Positions 55,486 through 63,439 of a stretch of DNA of 64,000 nt are shown one piece after another. Source of the DNA: Lachnospiraceae bacterium (lineage in GTDB: Bacteria > Bacillota > Clostridia > Lachnospirales > Lachnospiraceae); NCBI GenBank assembly GCA_015056905.1, contig SVFI01000003.1:1-64000 (forward strand). The letters are read 5' to 3'. The translations under genes and the position numbers were made by a program. The notes beneath the pieces are model-generated. The model ran no database searches. It was not told the DNA's origin and saw nothing but the letters and a program-made list of their open reading frames with translations. Numbering within the stretch: position 1 is the first letter of the stretch; each line of letters starts with the position of its first letter.

Positions 55486-56172
55486 TCAGCACTTTTCATC
55501 TATCATTTTGTGCAAATGTGACATAGCTTCGTGCAGTCCTCCGACCTCGTTGATAATTCCGTATTCTACTGCCTTTTTTCCATCCAACACACTTCCGACA
55601 TCTTTTGTCAGCACTTTCGTTTCCATCATCAATTTTTCAAACGTTTCTCTCGAAATATCCGCATGGTCTGTTACAAACCCGGTAATTCGGTCTTGAATGG
55701 ATTTAAAATATTCAAAAGTAGCGGGTGTCCCGATTACCATTCCGTTCATACGCACCGGATGTATGACCATGGCAGCGCTTTTCACAATAAAAGAATAGTC
55801 TGCACTGACAGCAATCGGAACTCCGATGGAATGGCTCCCCCCGAGTACAAGTGATACCGTAGGCTTACTCAGTGACGCAATCATCTCCGCAATGGCAAGA
55901 CCTGCCTCCACATCACCACCCATTGTATTAAGAAGCACAAGAACGCCGTCCACATCCGATGCATCTTCAAGCTGTGCAAGCTTCGGAAGCAGATGCTCAT
56001 ACTTGGTCGTCTTGGACGAACCGGACAAATTTTCATGTCCTTCTACCTCTCCGATAATAGTAATCAGTTCAATCTTGTGATTCCCGTCATTCTCATCAAG
56101 AGTGATTGCCCCCGTATCCTCTATATAATCTGCTTCCGCCTGTTTATTTTCCATCTCTTCTTTTTTTGACAT
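55486..56172 (-). CDS. ClpP-like serine protease, TepA/SppA type
   Basis: 228 residues with the ClpP/crotonase fold: NTMGGDVEAGLAIAEMI, the serine site GGSHSIGVPIAVSAD and IHPVR with a candidate catalytic histidine. The group is known as translocation-enhancing protein TepA beside spoIIIE in Bacillus. It lacks a signal peptide. Two ATGs three codons apart are possible; the second has a more usual distance from AAAGGAG. The ORF-track extension upstream reaches the terminator and is not accepted. Confidence 0.86.
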   Translation of the reverse strand: MSKKEEMENKQAEADYIEDTGAITLDENDGNHKIELITIIGEVEGHENLSGSSKTTKYEHLLPKLAQLEDASDVDGVLVLLNTMGGDVEAGLAIAEMIASLSKPTVSLVLGGSHSIGVPIAVSADYSFIVKSAAMVIHPVRMNGMVIGTPATFEYFKSIQDRITGFVTDHADISRETFEKLMMETKVLTKDVGSVLDGKKAVEYGIINEVGGLHEAMSHLHKMIDEKC

Positions 56173-56224
56173 AGCATTCATTTCTCCTTTCCCGCTATCT
56201 TTCCGCACATGATGTTTACACGAC

Positions 56225-56252
56225 AAAAAAGGAACCGCTTACGCGATTCCTT
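56225..56252 (-). terminator. Terminator of the GT2/56-residue unit
   Basis: AAGGAATCGC pairs with GCGGTTCCTT around a GTAA loop, followed on the minus strand by TTTTTT. It sits about 20 nt after the small gene's stop and about 50 nt before tepA, so tepA needs its own promoter in that short space or depends on read-through. Confidence 0.85.
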
Positions 56253-56270
56253 GTCAGTATTCCCTGAATT

Positions 56271-56441
56271 TTATTTAATATCATAATAATTATTGGCCGG
56301 TTTATCAATATCAAAAAACATCTTGTCCGCCGGCACTTCATAATCGTACGTCATTTCTTTTTTAACATGCGGTTTCGGTCCAGGCAACGGATTATCGATA
56401 AATTTGATTGTTTTGTTCTTTTCTGTGTTTGGAGCATCCAT
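56271..56441 (-). CDS. Small conserved-looking protein of 56 residues, not in the ORF track
   Basis: An ATG with AAGGAGG 8 nt before it opens a 56-codon frame, MDAPNTEKNKTIKF at the start and NNYYDIK at the end. It is hydrophilic with a PLPGPKPH proline stretch and no membrane segment. It lies 38 nt after the glycosyltransferase stop and just before a good terminator, so it shares that transcript. The strong ribosome site, position and clean fit between stop and terminator make it likely real; function unknown. It is below the 60-residue cutoff of the track. Confidence 0.75.
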   Translation of the reverse strand: MDAPNTEKNKTIKFIDNPLPGPKPHVKKEMTYDYEVPADKMFFDIDKPANNYYDIK

Positions 56442-56479
56442 CCTCACATCCTCCTTACCGCTTTCCTATGTCGTTATGA

Positions 56480-57433
56480 TTATGATTTGTCATGAGACAG
56501 ATAGGTCTCAACATTGTATCTCGGTCTGTGTTTTACTTCCATGTAAATCTTGCCGATGTACTGTCCGATAATACCGATAGCAAAAAGCTGAAGTCCGCCA
56601 AGAAGCCAAATAGACAAAATCAGCGATGTCCACCCCGCAACAACCGTTCCGTTGCAATACGAAACAAACGCATAAATTGCAGCAAACACACACATAAAGA
56701 TAATAATAATGCCAAGTACCGCAATAAAATTAATCGGTTTTACACTAAACGATGTGATGCCGTTCCACGCAAGCGCAAGCATCTTTTTGAGAGGATATTT
56801 TGACTCTCCCGCAATACGCTCTTTTCTTTCGTAGTAGACACATTCCGTTTGATAGCCTATGAGTGGCATGATTCCTCGAAGATAAAGATTGACTTCCTCA
56901 TAGTTTGCAAACTGCTCAACGGCTCGTTTGCTCATCAGACGATAATCCGCATGATTGTAGACAGTCTTGACGCCCATTGCCGCCAACACCTTATAAAACA
57001 TCTGTGCCGTCGTACGCTTAAAGAAAGAGTCCTTCTTACGGTCATTACGCACACCATACACGATATCATTCCCCTCATGATATTTGTCGACCATCTCTTC
57101 CATCACGAGCGTGTCATCCTGAAGGTCTGCGTCGATAGAAATCATGATATCGGAATTCTCTTTCGCCTGAATCATACCTGCTGTGAGTGCAAATTGATGT
57201 CCGACATTTCCCGCAAGCTTCAAACCGAAAACTCTATCGTTTTCTTTATGCAATTTTTCAATCAGTTCCCACGTCATGTCCTTGCTTCCGTCATCCACAT
57301 ATAAAATGTAGCTGTCTTTCGCAATCTTTTCTTTACGAATCAAATCCTCCAGAACACCGGTCAGTTCTTTCGTTGTTATCGGGAGCATTTCTTCCTCGTT
57401 ATAACACGGAACCACGATTGCCAATCTATCCAT
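56480..57433 (-). CDS. Family 2 glycosyltransferase with two C-terminal membrane helices
   Basis: 317 residues. The GT-A fold has LYVDDGSKDMTW and the DXD-like SIDADLQDDT; two helices near 233-258 and 267-290 anchor it. This is the build of polyprenyl-phosphate glycosyltransferases (GtrB/DPM1/ArnC type) that load a sugar on undecaprenyl phosphate. No flippase or second transferase gene lies beside it, so the acceptor pathway is open. GGAG before the ATG; own promoter within the end of metY. Confidence 0.9.
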   Translation of the reverse strand: MDRLAIVVPCYNEEEMLPITTKELTGVLEDLIRKEKIAKDSYILYVDDGSKDMTWELIEKLHKENDRVFGLKLAGNVGHQFALTAGMIQAKENSDIMISIDADLQDDTLVMEEMVDKYHEGNDIVYGVRNDRKKDSFFKRTTAQMFYKVLAAMGVKTVYNHADYRLMSKRAVEQFANYEEVNLYLRGIMPLIGYQTECVYYERKERIAGESKYPLKKMLALAWNGITSFSVKPINFIAVLGIIIIFMCVFAAIYAFVSYCNGTVVAGWTSLILSIWLLGGLQLFAIGIIGQYIGKIYMEVKHRPRYNVETYLSHDKS

Positions 57434-57469
57434 TTCTTATCTCCAACTTCATGTTTTTTATTAAATATA

Positions 57470-57499
57470 ATTATACCTTAACGCCTTACACGATATCAA
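57470..57499 (-). promoter_or_regulatory. Sigma-A promoter for the glycosyltransferase unit
   Basis: Minus strand TTGATA (inside the last codons of metY), 18-nt spacer, perfect TATAAT. Predicted start is about 25-30 nt before the GT2 ATG. Confidence 0.68.
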
Positions 57500-58775
57500 G
57501 TGCCTGTGATAAGTCCGCAATGATATCTTCCACATCTTCAATACCGACAGAAAGACGGATCATACCCGGATCAACACCTGCTTCTGCAAGCTGCTGTTCG
57601 TTCATCTGTCTGTGTGTATGACTTGCCGGATGAAGCACACATGTTCTTGCATCCGCCACGTGCGTTACAATTGCCGCCAAATCGAGCTGATCCATGAAAC
57701 GAACTGTATCCTGTTTATCACCGTTCACGGCAAAAGAAATCACGCCGCATGTACCGTTTGGCATATATTTCTGTGCTCTCTCATAATATTTGCTGCTCTT
57801 AAGCCCAGGATATTCCACCCATTTTACTTTCGGATGATTCTCAAGGAACTCTGCTACTTTCTGCGCATTTTCACAATGACGCGGAACGCGGAGATGTAAT
57901 GTCTCAAGTCCGACATTTAACAAAAATGCATTCTGCGGAGACTGGATGGAACCGAGGTCTCTCATCAGCTGTGCGGTTGCTTTGGTGATGAAAGCAGCCT
58001 TGCCGAAACGCTCTGTATAGGTCACACCATGATAAGAGTCATCCGGATAGCAAAGTCCCGGGAACTTATCCGGATACTTTGTCCAGTCAAAATTACCGCT
58101 GTCTACGATACAACCTCCGACAGCCATCGCGTGTCCGTCCATATATTTGGTTGTGGAATGTGTTACGATATCCACTCCGTATTCAAACGGACGGCAGTTA
58201 ATCGGGGTCGGGAATGTATTATCTACAATCATCGGAACGCCGTGTGCATGTGCTGCAGATACAAATTTATCAAAATCTAAAACAACAAGTGCCGGGTTTG
58301 CAATACTCTCAGCCAATACACATTTCGTATTCTCTTTAAATACCGCATCAAGTTCTTCCGGACTGCAGTCCGGATCGATAACCGTACATTCAATTCCCAT
58401 ACGTTTCATCGTCACGGTAAGCAGATTGAACGTTCCGCCATACACGCTGGAAGACATAATTACATGATCTCCCGCGCTTGCAATATTAAATACCGCATAG
58501 TAGTTCGCCGCCTGTCCTGATGATGTCAGCATCGCAGCCGCTCCGCCTTCCAAATCGCAGATTTTCTGCGCCACGTAATCATTGGTCGGATTCTGGAGTC
58601 TTGTATAGAAATATCCATTCTCCTCCAAATCAAACAGACGTCCCATCTGTTCCGTCGACTCATATTTAAATGTCGTAGACTGATAAATCGGAAGAACTCT
58701 CGCCTCTCCATTTTTTGGTTGCCATCCACCCTGGATGCAACGTGTTCCTTTTCCGTATTCGTTCATTGGTTTCAT
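57486..58775 (-). CDS. O-acetylhomoserine sulfhydrylase (MetY-type PLP enzyme)
   Basis: Forms homocysteine from O-acetylhomoserine and sulfide, feeding MetH. The PLP lysine is in VTHSTTKYMDGHAMAVGG (about residue 208). 429 residues, the long form typical of MetY rather than the about 380-residue MetB/MetC enzymes. No S-box or T-box leader precedes it; it begins 11 nt after the unknown 148-residue gene with AGGAGG and is likely co-transcribed with it. Confidence 0.92.
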   Translation of the reverse strand: MKPMNEYGKGTRCIQGGWQPKNGEARVLPIYQSTTFKYESTEQMGRLFDLEENGYFYTRLQNPTNDYVAQKICDLEGGAAAMLTSSGQAANYYAVFNIASAGDHVIMSSSVYGGTFNLLTVTMKRMGIECTVIDPDCSPEELDAVFKENTKCVLAESIANPALVVLDFDKFVSAAHAHGVPMIVDNTFPTPINCRPFEYGVDIVTHSTTKYMDGHAMAVGGCIVDSGNFDWTKYPDKFPGLCYPDDSYHGVTYTERFGKAAFITKATAQLMRDLGSIQSPQNAFLLNVGLETLHLRVPRHCENAQKVAEFLENHPKVKWVEYPGLKSSKYYERAQKYMPNGTCGVISFAVNGDKQDTVRFMDQLDLAAIVTHVADARTCVLHPASHTHRQMNEQQLAEAGVDPGMIRLSVGIEDVEDIIADLSQALDIV

Positions 58776-58786
58776 ATCTCTTCCTC

Positions 58787-59233
58787 CTAAAATAATCCAA
58801 ATGCTTTCTTTTGAAAACCACTGTTTATCGTCTCAAATGTTGCTGCTTTGATTTTATATCCCTTAAATGTCTGCGCCCATTGCTTTTCCAGTGCTTTTAC
58901 AAGCTGTTTGTAATAGTCATTCCTACATTCCAAAATTGCCGGGAACAAATATGTAACAACAAACAGATTCATCTGTTCCTGCCACTCTGCTTCCTGACGG
59001 GCATTTTTAAACAGTTGCCCGGATGCACACTCACTTACATACAAGCAGACCGCTTGCGCAACTTCGCCGCAAAGCAATTCAATATCACCGTGCTCCTCGT
59101 AATGTTTCCTGCACAACGCATCGAAAGAGTGAAACGCCTTCTCATATTCTTCAAACGTTTCCAGATACTGTTTTTTGTTGAATCGCCGCAAATAATATTC
59201 ACGATTTTCAAAAAGCTCATTCACTTGCCACAT
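58787..59233 (-). CDS. Hypothetical 148-residue helical protein upstream of metY
   Basis: The ATG of MWQVNELF follows AAGGTGAT; the track's 22 extra codons come from the promoter/terminator area and are rejected. The protein is helical, rich in Glu, Tyr, Phe and Cys (EEYEKAFHSFDALCRKHYEEHGD), without membrane helix or recognised motif. First gene of a unit with metY, with its own promoter at 59253-59281. I do not recognise the family. Confidence 0.78.
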   Translation of the reverse strand: MWQVNELFENREYYLRRFNKKQYLETFEEYEKAFHSFDALCRKHYEEHGDIELLCGEVAQAVCLYVSECASGQLFKNARQEAEWQEQMNLFVVTYLFPAILECRNDYYKQLVKALEKQWAQTFKGYKIKAATFETINSGFQKKAFGLF

Positions 59234-59252
59234 ATCTGATATCACCTTAATA

Positions 59253-59281
59253 AATATACCACAATCACGGAAGCAAAACAA
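59253..59281 (-). promoter_or_regulatory. Promoter for the 148-residue gene and metY
   Basis: Minus strand TTGTTT, 17-nt spacer, TATATT. It begins inside the T-tract of the yebC terminator, so terminator and promoter are packed together. The predicted leader is only about 12-15 nt. Confidence 0.58.
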
Positions 59282-59282
59282 T

Positions 59283-59325
59283 AAAAAAACAAAAGGCACA
59301 GTGCTGTTATCAGCATTATGCCTTT
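59283..59325 (-). terminator. Terminator after yebC
   Basis: AAAGGCA pairs with TGCCTTT, with an inner GCTG-ATAA-CAGC hairpin. On the minus strand the tail is TGTTTTTTT. It lies about 17 nt after the yebC stop. Confidence 0.88.
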
Positions 59326-59341
59326 ATATTTCACAATACCA

Positions 59342-60070
59342 CTATTCATCCCAGTTATGATAAACAGCCTGTACATCATCGTCCTCATCCAAAAGATCCA
59401 GCGTACGATTGAGCTGCTTGATATCATTTTCATCCGTAAGCGATACATAATTCTGCGGAATCATTGTCACCTCCGCAGATGCCATCGGAATGTTCTCCCC
59501 GTTTAAAGCATCGTATACCGCCTGGAAATCATCCGGTGCTGTAATAATCTCAAAGCTGTCTTCTTCCTCTGCGAAATCCTCTGCTCCCGCATCAAGTGCC
59601 AGCATCATGAGGTCATCTGCCTCCATATCACATTCTTCTTTGTCGATGATAATCTGTCCTTTTTTATCAAACATGAACGACACACATCCCTGTGTTCCGA
59701 TACTTCCGCTTCCTTTGGTAAATGCACTTCTGACATTTGCTGCCGTTCTGTTCTTATTATCTGTCAGGGCCTCAACAATAATCGCAATTCCGCTTGGACC
59801 GTAGCCTTCATATGTAACATGTTCATACGTCACATTGCCCAAATCTCCGGAAGCTCTCTTGATACCTCTTTCAATCGTGTCATTTGGCATATTGTTCGCT
59901 TTGGCTTTGGCAATTACCGTTGCAAGTTTAAAGTTGTTGGTCGGGTCCGGTCCGCCTTCTTTTACCGCCACAGCAATTTCACGTCCGATAATCGTAAAAA
60001 TCTTACCTTTCGCCGCATCGTTTTTCTCTTTTTTGTGTTTAATGTTCGCAAATTTTGAATGTCCTGACAT
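59342..60070 (-). CDS. YebC/PmpR-family protein (TACO1 family)
   Basis: 242 residues with the universal N-terminus SGHSKFANIKHKKEKND and the GYGPSGIAIIVEALTDN core. Members were called transcription regulators; newer work on the family points to relief of ribosome stalling at proline runs, so the name is kept neutral. The start at MSGHSK has GAGGAG before it; the track's earlier 17 codons are rejected. Monocistronic, with promoter and terminator both visible. Confidence 0.95.
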   Translation of the reverse strand: MSGHSKFANIKHKKEKNDAAKGKIFTIIGREIAVAVKEGGPDPTNNFKLATVIAKAKANNMPNDTIERGIKRASGDLGNVTYEHVTYEGYGPSGIAIIVEALTDNKNRTAANVRSAFTKGSGSIGTQGCVSFMFDKKGQIIIDKEECDMEADDLMMLALDAGAEDFAEEEDSFEIITAPDDFQAVYDALNGENIPMASAEVTMIPQNYVSLTDENDIKQLNRTLDLLDEDDDVQAVYHNWDE

Positions 60071-60144
60071 ACTTGTCTCTCTCCTCTTTTCACTTTCTCT
60101 TTTCGTCCTATCATGACGCACTTACAGCGCCACACATCTTTTCT

Positions 60145-60173
60145 AATATATCATTTCGCTTCCTATTCGTCAA
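60145..60173 (-). promoter_or_regulatory. Sigma-A promoter for yebC
   Basis: Minus strand TTGACG, 17-nt spacer, TATATT, five of six matches each. It lies 15 nt after the ndoA stop and gives a leader of about 70 nt. No terminator for the alr-ndoA transcript is visible between ndoA and this promoter. Confidence 0.72.
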
Positions 60174-60187
60174 TCACACACTCCCTC

Positions 60188-60529
60188 TTATGTATTCAGA
60201 GCAAGACTGATAAGCAACGCATGATCTACCTTCTTCATAATACTACAATCCAAATGGCAGATTTTATCCTTTAATCTGAGTTTGTCTATCGTCCGAAGCT
60301 GTTCAAGCAAAATTACCGAATCCTTGACCATATGGTAGCGCTCCGCCGGAAGCTCTATATGCGTCGGAAGTTTCGCTTTATTCATTTTGGATGTAATTGC
60401 CGCACATATAATCGTCGGACTGTGTTTGTTTCCGACATCATTTTGTATAATAAGAACCGGGCGAATTCCTCCCTGTTCACTACCGACAACCGGTCTTAAA
60501 TCTGCATAATACACGTCTCCGCGTTTCAT
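60188..60529 (-). CDS. ndoA: MazF/NdoA-type endoribonuclease toxin, without adjacent antitoxin
   Basis: 113-residue PemK/MazF-fold mRNA interferase. [20 protein letters not shown] is diagnostic; R23 (in GGIRPV) and T46 (in AAITSK) are at the positions of the catalytic Arg and Thr. The ATG with AAGGAG about 11 nt upstream is preferred over the track start. In Bacillus the order is alr-ndoAI-ndoA, but here only 73 nt separate alr from ndoA and no antitoxin frame fits. Control of the toxin must come from elsewhere or be lost. Confidence 0.94.
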   Translation of the reverse strand: MKRGDVYYADLRPVVGSEQGGIRPVLIIQNDVGNKHSPTIICAAITSKMNKAKLPTHIELPAERYHMVKDSVILLEQLRTIDKLRLKDKICHLDCSIMKKVDHALLISLALNT

Positions 60530-60602
60530 GAAATACAACACTCCTTTTACACATCTTTTCCAAAGTATTCCCCCAAAAAATCGGTTGTATTCCATTTTTT
60601 AA

Positions 60603-61781
60603 CTATCTGTCTTTTTCGTGATAGTCCTTTGTTGCGATAATTTCTCCGGCTTTGATATAAACACGCGGAATTCTCTTTGACAAATCACAGGCAAGTTCAT
60701 AGTTAAAGCGCCCGCTCAATTCACCGAGATATTCCATCGTAAGCTCCTGTCTGCCGTCTTTTCCGATTAAGGTAACCTCATCGCCGTCCTGCACATCTGC
60801 AATGTTTGATACATCCACCATAAACTGATCCATGCAGACTCTTCCGACAATCGGAGCCTTCTGACCGTGGATGAGCACACATCCTTTCCCTGAAAGACTT
60901 CGAGGATAACCATCACCGTAACCGAGCGGAATCGTTGCTATCCTGCGATTTCCGTCCGCAACATATGTCCCACCGTAACTGACCGGTGTTCCGGACTTAA
61001 TTTCTTTCACATGCACAATATGACTCTTTAATGAAAGGACCGGATTAAGTATCACTTTGTCCTTTGTCACCTCATCTGACGGCCACAGTCCATATAAAAT
61101 TATCCCTGCACGCACCAAATCCATATGCGCCTGTGGCATTTCAATAATCCCGGCGCTGTTGGACGCATGCTTAAGAGGTATTTCTTTCGGACATTCCTCC
61201 TTCACGTGCGTCAAAAATTCCATGTAGCATGCAAGTTGTTCGTTAACCGCTGTTTTGTCCGCCTCATCCGCTCTTGCAAAATGAGTAAAGATACCCTCCA
61301 CATCAAGATGTGGAAGCTCCATCACATCTTTGATAAAACGAATCCCTGTCTCATCCGGTGTAATGCCGATGCGCGACATTCCGGTATCGACTTTAATATG
61401 CACCTTCGCCGTCTTGCCGATACGCCCGGCTGCTTCCGAGAGCTGCCGGGCCTGATCTACGCGGAACAGAGCCGGTCTGATATCCTCCTCGACAAGCCTC
61501 TCATAACTTTCCGGGAATGTATATCCAAGACACAGAATCGGTTTTTTCATTCCACCGCGGCGCAGTTCAAACGATTCCTCCGCGGTCGCCGTTGCATATC
61601 CGTATACATACGGAATGCTCTCGAGTTCTTTTGCAATCGGCACAGCTCCGTGTCCGTAGCCATCTGTTTTGATGACTGCTATAATCTTGGCATCCGCAGA
61701 TAAATTCTGCTTCATTTGCTCCAGATTTCCCAAAAGGGCATCCAAATCCACATATGCACAAGCTCTCTCATACAATTTCAT
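60603..61781 (-). CDS. alr: Alanine racemase Alr
   Basis: PLP enzyme making D-alanine for peptidoglycan. PLP lysine K38 is in VIKTDGYGHGA (most enzymes have KADAYGHG). The second catalytic tyrosine is in SYGGTYVADGNRRIATIPLGYGDGY. 392 residues. AGAGG before the ATG; it overlaps nnr by 14 nt. Confidence 0.96.
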   Translation of the reverse strand: MKLYERACAYVDLDALLGNLEQMKQNLSADAKIIAVIKTDGYGHGAVPIAKELESIPYVYGYATATAEESFELRRGGMKKPILCLGYTFPESYERLVEEDIRPALFRVDQARQLSEAAGRIGKTAKVHIKVDTGMSRIGITPDETGIRFIKDVMELPHLDVEGIFTHFARADEADKTAVNEQLACYMEFLTHVKEECPKEIPLKHASNSAGIIEMPQAHMDLVRAGIILYGLWPSDEVTKDKVILNPVLSLKSHIVHVKEIKSGTPVSYGGTYVADGNRRIATIPLGYGDGYPRSLSGKGCVLIHGQKAPIVGRVCMDQFMVDVSNIADVQDGDEVTLIGKDGRQELTMEYLGELSGRFNYELACDLSKRIPRVYIKAGEIIATKDYHEKDR

Positions 61782-63372
61782 GTTTCATTGCCTCTTTTCC
61801 GAGTTTTTTCATACATTTCTTCAAACATTGTATCACATCTGTCGGCAACATACTATGGGCGCCATGAATTTGAGCCGATATGTCTCCTGCCATACCATGC
61901 AGATATACCCCGGTACATGCTGAAATATATGGTTCTTTTACCTGACCTGCCACTCCGGCAATGACTCCTGCCAGCACATCACCGCTTCCCGCAACAGCCA
62001 TACCATCGTTTCCTTTCGCCGAAATACAAACTTTTCCCTTCTCATCTGCGACGACGATCTGTGCATCTTTCAATACTAAAATACAATGATGTGTGCGTGC
62101 ATATTCTCTTGCCGCCGTAATACAATCGGCCTTAATCTCTTCCGGCGTTTTACCGCTGAGCCTTGCAAACTCAACCACATGCGGCGTCATAATCACATGT
62201 GTCTGCACATTTCTAAGAAGCGCTTCTGTCTCCCCGTTTTTTGCAACCAGATTCAGCGCATCCGCATCCAATATCAATATCTTTTCCTGCTTGTCTGCAA
62301 GCCCTTTTAAAAGACACTCAAGAAGCACTTTCGACTGCTCCGTAGTTCCAAGTCCCGAACCGACGCAAATGACATCGGCAAACGAAATCAAAGAAAGGAT
62401 TTTCTCCATAGCCGTTTTTTCTGATAAAACACCACAGTCAGTGTCATACAAATCAAGTACAGCTTCCGGTGCCGCAGAAAGTACTGCCTCTTTGTTGCTT
62501 TCGTGCGTGCAAAGCCGTACATAGCCTCCGCCACTCCGAAAAGCCGCCGTCACATTCAGTATCGCCGCTCCGGCTATCGTCTCGCTTCCGGCAAGAAATC
62601 CGAGCTTCCCAAACGTCGATTTATTACCAAGCGGATTGCGTCTGATATATTCCTGTACATCCGATTTTGTAAGACGAAATGTCAGAGACTCGTTTCCTGA
62701 CAACAACTCCTTATTCATGGACGGATAACACATACCACACGAATCCAGTTTTACCTTTCCCGCATGAACTTTTCCTTCTCCAAGCATAAGCCCCTGCTTC
62801 TTAAGGCCGAATGTCAATGTCTTATCTGCACGAAAAGCTGTGCCGAGCATCCGTCCCGTATCCGAACAGATTCCGGTCGGAACATCCATGGCAATCTTGT
62901 ATCCTGTCAAGGTATTCATCCAATCCACCGCATCCTTAAATACGCCGGATAATTCTCTCGAAACACCGATACCTAATATAGCATCCACAATAACAGCATA
63001 TTCGGTCTGTCTTTTCTTTGTGTCTGTCAGACCTTGAAATACCCTTAACTTTCCTTCTTCATCTAAAACAGCATCCAGGAGTTTTTCCTGCCTTTGCCGC
63101 AATGTCGTGTATTTTTCTTTATTACCGAGAAGAAGCACATCCGGGCGATACCCCTCCTCTGTCAAAATTCTTGCAAGCGCAAGACCATCCGCACCATTAT
63201 TTCCGGTGCCACAGACAATCAGCAGACGCTCTCTCTTATCTATCATATTTTGAATGGTACAAGCTGCAAAAAGTGCTGCTCGCTCCATCAATACCGACGC
63301 ATCCATTCCGACGTTTTCCATGATATAGCTCTCATGTGCTTTCATCTGCTCTGCGGTCACAATATATTCCAT
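61768..63372 (-). CDS. nnr: Bifunctional NAD(P)H-hydrate repair enzyme (epimerase plus dehydratase)
   Basis: Two fused domains repair hydrated NAD(P)H. An N-terminal YjeF_N epimerase domain (about 1-215, VCGTGNNGADGLALARIL) is followed by a C-terminal ADP-dependent dehydratase of the carbohydrate kinase fold (about 230-520, GSGLGTTEQSKV and GNDGMAVAGSGDVLAG). 534 residues from MEYIVTAEQM; the track adds 8 codons. It precedes alr as in many Firmicutes, where acpS often stands before it; here the upstream gene is a coiled-coil protein. Confidence 0.95.
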   Translation of the reverse strand: MEYIVTAEQMKAHESYIMENVGMDASVLMERAALFAACTIQNMIDKRERLLIVCGTGNNGADGLALARILTEEGYRPDVLLLGNKEKYTTLRQRQEKLLDAVLDEEGKLRVFQGLTDTKKRQTEYAVIVDAILGIGVSRELSGVFKDAVDWMNTLTGYKIAMDVPTGICSDTGRMLGTAFRADKTLTFGLKKQGLMLGEGKVHAGKVKLDSCGMCYPSMNKELLSGNESLTFRLTKSDVQEYIRRNPLGNKSTFGKLGFLAGSETIAGAAILNVTAAFRSGGGYVRLCTHESNKEAVLSAAPEAVLDLYDTDCGVLSEKTAMEKILSLISFADVICVGSGLGTTEQSKVLLECLLKGLADKQEKILILDADALNLVAKNGETEALLRNVQTHVIMTPHVVEFARLSGKTPEEIKADCITAAREYARTHHCILVLKDAQIVVADEKGKVCISAKGNDGMAVAGSGDVLAGVIAGVAGQVKEPYISACTGVYLHGMAGDISAQIHGAHSMLPTDVIQCLKKCMKKLGKEAMKHEIV

Positions 63373-63398
63373 ACGTTTTCCTTTCCACCTCTGCATGA

Positions 63399-63433
63399 AA
63401 CGCCAAAAAAGGATACAAAGCGCATCCTTTTTT
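63399..63433 (-). terminator. Terminator of the coiled-coil gene at the window end
   Basis: AAAAAAGGAT (63405-63414) pairs perfectly with ATCCTTTTTT (63424-63433) around a 9-nt loop, leaving an A-tract and T-run suited to both strands. It sits between the coiled-coil gene stop and nnr. No promoter is visible in the 27 nt between it and the nnr ribosome site, so nnr-alr-ndoA may depend on read-through or a promoter inside the upstream gene. Confidence 0.78.
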
Positions 63434-63439
63434 GTAACT

